The notes under the pieces were generated by a model. The model made no database searches. It was not told the origin of the DNA and saw only the letters and a list, made by a program, of their open reading frames with translations. Both the position numbers and the translations under genes were made by a program. A stretch of 13,575 bases of DNA from an uncultured Clostridiaceae bacterium (GTDB taxonomy: Bacteria > Bacillota > Clostridia > Lachnospirales > Lachnospiraceae): positions 1 through 13,575 of the forward strand of contig CAMWOF010000028.1 of NCBI GenBank assembly GCA_947175805.1. Reading direction: 5' to 3'. Shown in pieces: positions 7,639 through 13,575 of this stretch. The stretch's first letter is position 1; every line of letters starts with the position of its first letter.

Positions 7639-7932
7639 TATGCAGAGACACTAAATAAAGCAGATGGCGTAGGAATTGTATATTACAAACAATTCATGGG
7701 GTATTGATTACGATAGTCCCTGCATATATTGATGATTCAAAGAATAGGAACTATAATAGTATTTACCTATTGGTTCAAATAGTGTAAAATTATAGAACAA
7801 TTATTTGTAAAAAATACTCCGGTTTCAAAAATTATCTGCCGGGCAATGAAGAAGAGGAATGGGCAGGCACTGGAGATTGTGAACCAGTGGTGGGTTCGGG
7901 ATGGAAAATAATATACGATAAGGATAAGATAT
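7639..7932. other. AT-rich gap between the two transporter operons
   Basis: This 294-bp gap holds no gene I can defend. It contains a promoter (7729-7757) and a small inverted repeat (GAATTGT at 7673-7679 with ACAATTC at 7689-7695). It also holds an open frame without a usable start (7788-7946), whose stop lies just inside the next gene. The ribosome binding site of that gene, AAGGA, is at 7920-7924. Confidence 0.6.
7729..7757 (+). promoter_or_regulatory. promoter of the type I secretion operon
   Basis: TTGATG (7729-7734) and a perfect TATAAT (7752-7757) are separated by 17 nt. This is the best sigma-A-type promoter between the upstream terminator and the transporter gene, leaving a 5' leader of about 165 nt. 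Confidence 0.65.
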
Positions 7933-10065
7933 ATGGAAGAAACTAGAACAGATAAAAATAGGGATTCAGGGCTTACATGCCTGATTATGCTGGCAGCATA
8001 TCACGGAATTGCAATAGATGAGGCGAGAATCAGGCATGCCTGTAATCTGGAGGAAAAAAGGACGGAGCTTTCGGATTTGCTCCGCGTGGCCAAACAGTCA
8101 AAGCTCAAGGCAAAACATGTGCAAATAGGGATAAACAAGCTGAAGGGCATGCCGCTGCCTGCCCTCATTGGATTTACAGACGGGGAATATGGTATTCTGT
8201 TAAAAATGCAGGAGGAAAAGGCGCTGCTGGCATTTGCCAATGAGAGAAGCCCCCGTGTCATTTCCGAAGAGCAATTAAATCAAATATACAGTGGACATGC
8301 GTTGCTGATTGTGCCGAGAAAATTTGAGGACAGAGAGCTTCGGTTTGGCTTAAAATGGTTTATCCCAACCATTATGAAATACAAGAGGCCGCTGTTGGAG
8401 GTTATGCTGGCAGCTTTGGTCATGCAGCTATTAGGGATTTTTTCGCCGATGATTACCCAGTCGGTAATTGATAAGGTGTTAAGCCATAACAGTATGAGTA
8501 CGCTGGACGTGCTGGCAGTGGGGCTGATTATCATTACTGCATTTGAGACGATACTGTCCATTGCCAGAAATTATGTATTTTCCCATACTACCAGTAAAAT
8601 AGACGTTATTTTGAGCTGTCGGCTGTTTACACATTTGTTTGCCCTGCCGCTCAGGTATTTTGAGAGTCGCAGGGTGGGGGACACGATAGCCAGAGTGAGA
8701 GAGCTGGAAAATATCAGGCGTTTTTTGACTGGTGTGCCTCTGAATACATTTTTAGACACTTTGTTTATCATTGTATATGTGGTTATCATGTATTTTTACA
8801 GTGTTACATTGACAAATGTAACGCTTTTGTCATTACCAATTCTGGCGGCGGTGACCGCAGTGATTACGCCGATGCTCAAAGAACGGCTGGATGATAAATT
8901 CAGAGCGGGAGCAGAGCAGCAGTCTTATCTGGTGGAGGCTGTCGGCGGCGTGCAGACAATAAAATCCTTTGCGGTAGAGCCGGTAGTCCGACAGAAATGG
9001 GAAGGGATGCTGGCGGATTACACGACGGCGGGTTTTCGGACAACCATGCTTGGAAATACGGCGGGCGCTATCGCTCAATTTATCCAGAAAGCCTTTGATA
9101 TTGCAATCTTATATTTAGGGGCAAAGCTGGTTATGGCAGGAGAGCTGACCGTAGGACAGATGGTAGCTTTCCGCATGCTGTCTGGCAGGGTCAGCCAGCC
9201 GGTCATGCGCCTGGTGCAGATGTGGCAGGAGTTTCAGCAGACGTCCCTGTCCATAAAAAGACTTGGGGATATTTTTAACGCAAAGCCGGAGCCGGTAAAT
9301 ATGGGTACGGCAGGCAGACTGCCAAGGCTTGCGGGAAATATTACATTTGACAAGGTCAGCTTCCGTTATCGGGTTGACGGCTCGGAGGTTATCAAGCGCA
9401 TGAGCTTTCAAATTCCCGCAAATAAGGTTATTGGAGTCGTGGGAAAAAGCGGCTCAGGAAAGAGCACGATATCCAAGCTGATTCAAAGGTTATACATTCC
9501 CGAGGCGGGCAGGATTATGATAGATGGCATGGATTTATCCCTGGCCGATCCCACTTGGCTCAGAAAGCAGATAGGGGTCGTGCTGCAGGAGAGTTTTCTT
9601 TTTAATGCCAGTATACGTGAAAATATTGCATTGCAAAATCCGGCGGCATCCATGGAGGAGATTGTGCGGGTGGCAAAGATAGCGGGGGCGCATGAATTTA
9701 TTGTAGAGCTTTCGGAGGGTTATGACACCGTGGTAGGTGAGAGGGGCACGGGGCTTTCCGGCGGGCAAAAGCAGCGGATTGCCATTGCCAGGGCGCTGCT
9801 CACCAATCCGAGAATCCTGATATTTGATGAGGCCACCTCTGCGTTGGATTATGAATCTGAGAGCATGATTCAGCGAAACCTAAAGCAGATTTGCCATAAC
9901 CGCACTGTACTTATTATCGCCCACAGGTTATCTACGCTGAAGGATGCAGATGCAGTCATGGTGGTGGAGGGCGGCGCCATTGCCGAGTACGGCACGATTC
10001 AGAGCTTGATAGAGAAGAAGGGCATTTACTATCATTTACTAATGCAACAGCAGATGATGCAGTGA
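7933..10065 (+). CDS. HlyB-type secretion ABC transporter with a catalytically dead C39-like domain
   Basis: This 710-residue protein has three parts. Residues 1-125 form a C39-peptidase-like domain (DSGLTCLIMLAAYHGI at 11-26). The expected catalytic cysteine is Ser12, the expected histidine is Tyr86 (DGEYGILL), and the Asp position is also lost. It therefore resembles the non-proteolytic C39-like domain of HlyB rather than a leader-cleaving bacteriocin exporter. Residues about 150-440 are an ABC exporter membrane domain. Residues about 465-710 are the ATPase: Walker A GKSGSGKST (504-512), Q552, LSGGQ (608-612), Walker B ILIFDE (628-633) and H664. AAGGA lies 8 nt before the ATG. It is followed after 52 nt by the HlyD-family adaptor. 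The pair should export an unprocessed protein held by the C39-like domain; the cargo is not visible here. Confidence 0.93.
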   Translation: MEETRTDKNRDSGLTCLIMLAAYHGIAIDEARIRHACNLEEKRTELSDLLRVAKQSKLKAKHVQIGINKLKGMPLPALIGFTDGEYGILLKMQEEKALLAFANERSPRVISEEQLNQIYSGHALLIVPRKFEDRELRFGLKWFIPTIMKYKRPLLEVMLAALVMQLLGIFSPMITQSVIDKVLSHNSMSTLDVLAVGLIIITAFETILSIARNYVFSHTTSKIDVILSCRLFTHLFALPLRYFESRRVGDTIARVRELENIRRFLTGVPLNTFLDTLFIIVYVVIMYFYSVTLTNVTLLSLPILAAVTAVITPMLKERLDDKFRAGAEQQSYLVEAVGGVQTIKSFAVEPVVRQKWEGMLADYTTAGFRTTMLGNTAGAIAQFIQKAFDIAILYLGAKLVMAGELTVGQMVAFRMLSGRVSQPVMRLVQMWQEFQQTSLSIKRLGDIFNAKPEPVNMGTAGRLPRLAGNITFDKVSFRYRVDGSEVIKRMSFQIPANKVIGVVGKSGSGKSTISKLIQRLYIPEAGRIMIDGMDLSLADPTWLRKQIGVVLQESFLFNASIRENIALQNPAASMEEIVRVAKIAGAHEFIVELSEGYDTVVGERGTGLSGGQKQRIAIARALLTNPRILIFDEATSALDYESESMIQRNLKQICHNRTVLIIAHRLSTLKDADAVMVVEGGAIAEYGTIQSLIEKKGIYYHLLMQQQMMQ

Positions 10066-10117
10066 TTTTTTAAAGTGTATGAAAATTGATACGAAAATAT
10101 CAATGGGGGAATAAATT

Positions 10118-11632
10118 ATGAAGAAAAGAGAAGAAGCGGCAATCCGCAGACTGCGGGCAGAATTTTTGCCAGAGGCATTAGAGCTTGTGGAACGTCCTGC
10201 ATCGCCCCTGGGCAATGTAGTGATTTGGATGGTTTTTCTTTTGCTGCTGCTGTTCCTTTTATGGGCATGCATCGGACAGGTAGATGAGGTAGCGTCCGCC
10301 AGAGGCTATGTATCTTCCGAGCAGGGGGTACAGCAGGTGCAGGCGGCAGGAGACGGCATCATTACAGAGGTTTGCGTGGCTGAGGGAGATACCGTACATA
10401 AGGGGGATGTTTTATACCGGCTGGATAAAGAGGTAGAGGAGGCAAACCTCTCTTTTAGCGAGGGGGAAATTGGTCTGCTGCAGCTTAGGATTGAACTGCT
10501 GGGAAGGCTGATTGACGGAAAGGACATCTCGGCATACCAGAACAAGGTGACGGATGCGGCGCAGAAGGAGATTGTTGCATATATGATTTCCATGGAGGAG
10601 GCTGACAGGCTGTCCATTGCGGAGTATGAGGCCGCGGTCACCGCTGCCCAGAGCCAGTATGCAATGGAACAATTGGAGCTTGGCAATATCCGAGAGCAGC
10701 AAAAATATCTTTCCGAGGAAAAAAATTTGCAGGAGGATGAAAAATCACTGACCGATGCAGCGGAAATAGAACTTGCACTTTTACAGTCAAATTATGAATA
10801 TGCCATGGCTGAGGCAGAGAAATATAAAAAGCTGTATGAGGCAGGCGCCATCTCAAAATCCGAATGGCAGGCTAAGCAGAAGGAAGCGGACAATTTAGAG
10901 GCGCAGATTGCCATTAAGCAGGCACAGATAGAGAGTGAGACTCTGTCTGCCAGCGGGGAAGAAAACAGCCTGGATTATCAGATTACACAGAACCAGGGTG
11001 CATATGAGGCGCAGGAAAAGAAGGTTGCGCTGGCAAAAAACAGCTATGACACCGCTGTTTTAAATCTGGAAAACGCAAATACAGACATAGATGCAAAGCG
11101 CATGGAATTAAAGACCCAATATACTGAGCAGTTAAAAACCTATGGTGTAACTGTGGCAGAACAGACATACAACTATGAAAACAAGGAGATTGTTTCCCTG
11201 TATGATGGTGTCATAAAAGCGCAGTATGTAGATAAGCCGGGAGCGGTGGTAGCGGCTACGCAGGTTGTAGCGGAGATGCTGCCGGATACCTCACAGTACG
11301 TGATCGAGGCAGAGGTAAAAAACAGTGATATCGGCTTTGTAGAGCTTGGGCAAAAGGTAGACATCAAGGTAGATACCTATGACTATCAGCAGTATGGAAC
11401 CCTAACCGGCATTGTTACCTATATTAGCCCCGATGCCATAGAAAATGAACGCCAGGAGCGCATTTATAAGGTACAGGTAATGCTGGAGGAGACGGATTTG
11501 GAGAGAACACAGCTTACGCTTGCCCAGGGTATGGAATGCACCGTTGAAATTAAAACCGGGCGCAGGCGCATCATTGCTTTCTTTTTAGAGCCTTTGACAG
11601 AGGCCTTGGATAACAGTATCAATATACGGTAG
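10118..11632 (+). CDS. HlyD-family adaptor protein of a type I secretion system
   Basis: This 504-residue protein has a short cytosolic N-terminus, one membrane helix at about 32-52, and the first half of a lipoyl-like domain (about 66-104, QAAGDGIITEVCVAEGDTV). A long coiled coil runs from about 105 to 350 with many Glu, Gln and Ala residues. The second lipoyl half (about 362-398, SLYDGVIKAQYVDKPGAVV) and a beta-barrel domain follow. The end, 'LAQGMECTVEIKTGRRRIIAFFLEPL', is the classical HlyD C-terminal signature. The coiled coil is full length, although no TolC partner is expected in a monoderm. GGGGGA (10105-10110) precedes the ATG, immediately after a 7-bp hairpin. It is co-transcribed with the ABC transporter just upstream. 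Confidence 0.93.
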   Translation: MKKREEAAIRRLRAEFLPEALELVERPASPLGNVVIWMVFLLLLLFLLWACIGQVDEVASARGYVSSEQGVQQVQAAGDGIITEVCVAEGDTVHKGDVLYRLDKEVEEANLSFSEGEIGLLQLRIELLGRLIDGKDISAYQNKVTDAAQKEIVAYMISMEEADRLSIAEYEAAVTAAQSQYAMEQLELGNIREQQKYLSEEKNLQEDEKSLTDAAEIELALLQSNYEYAMAEAEKYKKLYEAGAISKSEWQAKQKEADNLEAQIAIKQAQIESETLSASGEENSLDYQITQNQGAYEAQEKKVALAKNSYDTAVLNLENANTDIDAKRMELKTQYTEQLKTYGVTVAEQTYNYENKEIVSLYDGVIKAQYVDKPGAVVAATQVVAEMLPDTSQYVIEAEVKNSDIGFVELGQKVDIKVDTYDYQQYGTLTGIVTYISPDAIENERQERIYKVQVMLEETDLERTQLTLAQGMECTVEIKTGRRRIIAFFLEPLTEALDNSINIR

Positions 11633-11718
11633 AGAATGACGTTGTTGACAAGAGTTTATGATATGACTTTCATGAATTAAGTAATATCAATATTAGAGGG
11701 GAAGAAGAAGGGAGTACT

Positions 11719-12173
11719 ATGGAAGTGGGATTAGGTAGTTTATTAGTTAGTTTGTTTTTTACGGTTGCGGGATGTACAGGTCTAATGAGAATTATAAAAG
11801 ATATAAAAAGAATAAAGCCTGATTCCGGTGATGGCAATGTAAAGGCAGTTGTTGTTAATATAGACCCATTTCTTACTGGTGACGTTGCACCGATTGTAAC
11901 ATATACGTCTGGAAGCGGGGAAGAGAAAAAATATAAATATTATTACTGGTACAATAGGAAAAATATCCAATCGGTAAGGATATATATGACTGTACTAACG
12001 AAGGAATTTTTATTGCATGTATAGGATTAAGTAAAGGGGCTGATCATATTACAAAAGATAATATTGACTACTATTTACAAGGAATTGATGATGTTGTATT
12101 GGATTCGGAACTTGTATGTGATATGGTTGAAAAGAAGATGGATAGACCATGTGGAGGAAATTATTTAAAATAA
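11719..12173 (+). pseudogene. frameshifted DUF3592-like small membrane protein
   Basis: The frame from ATG 11719 gives an N-terminal membrane helix (about 5-25), then 'IKRIKPDSGDGNVKAVVV', 'TGDVAPIVTYTSGSGEEKKYKYYYWYNRK', and ends at 12024 after an unrelated tail. In the other frame the text resumes as YPIGKD, directly comparable to NPKQYPIGKE in the paralog at 12902. Adding one base to the A5 run at 11959-11963 would join NRK to KYPIGKD in register and extend the protein to the stop at 12171-12173 (about 151 residues). The extended C-terminus (ending KKMDRPCGGNYLK) does not match the second membrane helix of the paralog, so the ends of the two proteins differ. It follows the HlyD gene by 86 nt. 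The frameshift may be a real mutation, an A-tract length variant or a sequencing error. Confidence 0.6.
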
Positions 12174-12186
12174 CAGACTATTTAAA

Positions 12187-12396
12187 GAGGATATCCCGGA
12201 CAGCACATACGAGGAGGTCGGGCGGCTGGCAGCTTATTATTCGGCGGGACGGGACAATCCAAAAGTAGAGATTGATTATACAAGGAGAATGCAGCTAAAA
12301 AAGCCGGCGGGAGCAAAACCCGGATACGTGATGTACCATACCAATTATTCCATGGTGAGCGAACCGGATATCCGGGGCATTGAGGCTGCGGATTGA
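12187..12396 (+). pseudogene. rqcH: 3'-terminal fragment of rqcH (NFACT RNA-binding C-terminus)
   Basis: This frame reads DIPDSTYEEVGRLAAYYSAG, then 'DNPKVEIDYTRRMQLKKPAGAKPGYVMYHTNYSMV', and stops at 12394-12396. The order LAAYYS, V.(I/V)DYT, (K)KP.GAKPG(Y/F)V.Y is the hallmark of the C-terminal end of RqcH/FbpA (NFACT family). In the intact protein this belongs to a factor of roughly 550-600 residues that senses obstructed 50S subunits and directs alanine tailing. Only about 68 residues remain. An in-frame stop at 12166-12168 precedes it and no start or ribosome binding site is visible. Its base composition is more GC-rich than the sequence on either side, and it keeps its native terminator downstream. 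It is best read as a recombination or insertion remnant. Confidence 0.82.
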
Positions 12397-12433
12397 TTGT
12401 GCAGCAAATAAAAAAGGCAGTGATTTAAGATTA

Positions 12434-12472
12434 GGCGGTATAGTTCCGATTGCAAGGGCTGTACCGTTTTTT
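12434..12472 (+). terminator. terminator downstream of the rqcH fragment
   Basis: CGGTATAG (12436-12443) pairs with CTGTACCG (12459-12466) over 8 bp including one U-G pair, with inner TTCC/GGG complementarity. Six T residues follow (12467-12472). It is 40 nt after the rqcH stop and is probably the original rqcH terminator. It also ends transcripts from the secretion operon. Confidence 0.8.
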
Positions 12473-12897
12473 AAGTTTTTGATAGGAACTATAGCTCTAT
12501 TGTTGCACGGGAATTATTATGATATAATAATTCCCACATGTTTGAGCATGGTTATGTGAAAATGTAATTGTTTGTTGATCATCGTGAGAGCGCGAAGTGC
12601 GTAATAATCGCAATTATAATATATATTTGCATATATGATAATATATTTGTTAAATGGAACATATTCATACATATATCTCGGGAGGAGAATTTATTCGATT
12701 TAAATAGCGAAAGAGCTGTATAGGATGAAAATTCAATGGAAGAATTTAAAATTATATAGATGAGGGGAGGTAATGGATATTTAATATATGCTCAATTTTA
12801 AAATCTCAAATTTGAAGAACGGGGGTGTATCAATTAAAACATGAGAATATGATATGATTAAAGTTGAGCAAAAAAATTAATTATAGAAGGAGATTAA
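12473..12897. other. AT-rich intergenic stretch with gene-decay features
   Basis: I find no defensible gene in this roughly 425-bp stretch. It contains a 12-bp perfect palindrome and a promoter-like element (listed separately). Two strong ribosome-binding-like motifs, GGGAGGAG near 12680 and GGGGAGG near 12765, lead only into frames of 3-19 codons. This looks like the remains of one or more small genes. Confidence 0.5.
12500..12535 (+). promoter_or_regulatory. promoter candidate with 12-bp palindrome over spacer and -10
   Basis: GGGAATTATTAT (12509-12520) and ATAATAATTCCC (12524-12535) form a perfect 12-bp inverted repeat with a 3-nt centre (GAT). TATAAT lies inside it at 12523-12528, with a weak TTGTTG 17 nt upstream (12500-12505). 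No T-tract follows, so it is not an intrinsic terminator. It may be an operator on a promoter serving the genes from 12902 onward. Confidence 0.45.
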
Positions 12898-12901
12898 ATG
12901 C

Positions 12902-13318
12902 ATGGAAAAACTGAAACTATGTTTAGCGATTTTGTTTAGTATGTTTGGATTAATAACGAGTCTGATTATGTTAAAGAAAGAGATAAAGAGAATCAAAGAA
13001 ATAAAAGTAAAATCAAGTGATGGATATATAAAAGCAGTTGTTGTTGATTCTGCTAGCACTCTTGATTTAACGAGTGATGTTAAGCCAATATTACAATATA
13101 CTGTTGGGGGAATAGATAAAAAGTACATATATCATTTTAACTGTAATCCCAAACAATATCCCATAGGGAAAGAAGTGAAATTAAGACTTTCAGAGGATAG
13201 TGGGCTGGCATATGATCGGAAGGATCTGGTGAAATCACTTGTTGAGCATTTGCTTGTGATAATGTTTTTTGGTTTGGGTGTTTGTGCTTGCAGTTGGTAT
13301 TTATTGTATATTTCTTAA
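12902..13318 (+). CDS. DUF3592-like small membrane protein (intact paralog)
   Basis: This 138-residue protein has an N-terminal membrane helix (about 5-26), a basic segment (KKEIKRIKEIK), a soluble beta-rich domain (KAVVVDSAS, SDVKPILQYTVGGIDKKYIYHF, QYPIGKEVKLRL) and a C-terminal membrane helix (about 115-136). The pattern 'KA.V ... PI.QYT..G..K.Y.Y ... YPIGK.V' with a flanking helix is like DUF3592, a family of unknown function. The ATG at 12902 is chosen because AAGGAG (12887-12892) lies 9 nt upstream; an out-of-frame ATG at 12898 gives only 13 codons. It is a paralog of the broken gene at 11719 and the partial gene at 13348. Repeated small membrane genes next to a secretion system recall immunity-gene arrays, but that is inference. 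Confidence 0.72.
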   Translation: MEKLKLCLAILFSMFGLITSLIMLKKEIKRIKEIKVKSSDGYIKAVVVDSASTLDLTSDVKPILQYTVGGIDKKYIYHFNCNPKQYPIGKEVKLRLSEDSGLAYDRKDLVKSLVEHLLVIMFFGLGVCACSWYLLYIS

Positions 13319-13347
13319 ATTTTAGATTAGTCGGCTGGGGTTTCAAA

Positions 13348-13575
13348 ATGATTATTAGTGTTATCGGATTTTTTTGTTGCTTTATTGGTTTTTGTATGCT
13401 TTTAAGAGAATTTGTAAAGCTGTTGAATGAGCTTTTGAGAATCAAACCAGATGATATAGATATAAAAGCTATTGTTTTAAAAATTGTTTATCTTGGTACA
13501 GGAGATATTCAGCCAATATTGCAATACAATATGGATGGGGTTGAAAAAATATATATCTATCAGGCTGGTTGCTCT
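13348..13575 (+). CDS. DUF3592-like small membrane protein (3' partial, third paralog)
   Basis: The frame is open from ATG 13348 to the right edge (76 codons, no stop). It gives an N-terminal membrane helix (ISVIGFFCCFIGFCMLL), the segment LRIKPDDIDIKAIVLKI, and then GDIQPILQYNMDGVEKIYIY. These align with the KAVVV, DVKPILQYTVGG and KKYIYHF blocks of the gene at 12902. It starts 29 nt after that gene stops, so the two are probably co-transcribed. The ribosome binding site is weak (GGGG at 13337-13340), suggesting coupling or a slightly different start. As a third copy it shows that the array continues beyond the window. Confidence 0.68.
   Translation, partial: MIISVIGFFCCFIGFCMLLREFVKLLNELLRIKPDDIDIKAIVLKIVYLGTGDIQPILQYNMDGVEKIYIYQAGCS

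Noticed and set aside
11645..11650. Perfect TTGACA upstream of the broken DUF3592-like gene
   Set aside because: No acceptable -10 box lies 16-18 nt downstream (the best is TTTCAT), so a separate promoter is not supported.
11960..11964. Programmed -1 ribosomal frameshift at the A5 run
   Set aside because: The heptamer in frame (G AAA AAT) does not fit the X XXY YYZ rule and no downstream stimulator stem is evident, so a simple indel is more likely.
7744..12493. Shared 12-mer ATAGGAACTATA at 7744-7755 and 12482-12493
   Set aside because: A few identical 12-mers are expected by chance in a window of this size and AT content, and the flanks do not match.
12788..12844. 19-codon frame ending in a GG-containing peptide (NLKNGGVSIKT), suggestive of a double-glycine leader
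   Set aside because: The SD is too far away (about 16 nt), only five residues would follow the GG, and the C39 domain of the transporter is inactive.

Overview
The window looks like chromosome from a Gram-positive, low-to-moderate-GC Clostridia, most likely a Lachnospiraceae relative. The grounds are a DUF4317 gene typical of that group, strong AGGAGG-type ribosome binding sites with some TTG and GTG starts, an RqcH-type NFACT remnant, and the overall gene style. Taxonomy is inferred from gene content only.

Left block (1-2130). The 3' end of a gene that looks like the C-terminal part of a Suv3-like helicase with a zinc ribbon is followed, after a coupled 6-nt gap, by a DUF4317 gene. A small unrecognised cytosolic protein is encoded convergently on the minus strand with its own promoter.

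Central block (2176-7638). This is the most striking part. A promoter with a perfect palindrome over its -10 box starts a leader carrying a yybP-ykoY family (Mn2+-sensing) riboswitch. Two intrinsic terminators follow the aptamer. The 3' strand of aptamer helix P1 is also the 5' strand of terminator 1. The loop and part of the 3' arm of terminator 1 can form a 14-bp antiterminator that destroys terminator 2. The leader controls three genes: a secreted LxxG heptad-repeat (YhgE/Pip-like) protein, a MacB/LolD-type ABC ATPase, and an eight-helix FtsX/ABC3-type permease. A clean terminator closes the operon. This suggests a Mn2+-induced ABC-FtsX machine, unlike the TerC, MntP and P-type ATPase genes usually found behind this riboswitch.

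Right block (7729-13575). A promoter (TTGATG, 17 bp, TATAAT) precedes a type I secretion pair: an HlyB-like ABC transporter whose N-terminal C39 domain has lost its catalytic residues, and an HlyD-family adaptor. No cargo or outer-membrane partner is visible, and none of the latter is expected in a monoderm. Downstream are three paralogous small membrane proteins of DUF3592 type. The first is frameshifted at an A-tract, the second is intact, and the third runs off the window. Between the first and second lies a 3'-terminal fragment of rqcH (NFACT protein) with its own terminator, marking a rearrangement scar, followed by about 430 bp of AT-rich decayed sequence with a 12-bp palindrome.

All calls come from reading the sequence and recalled family features. 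No database search was run.
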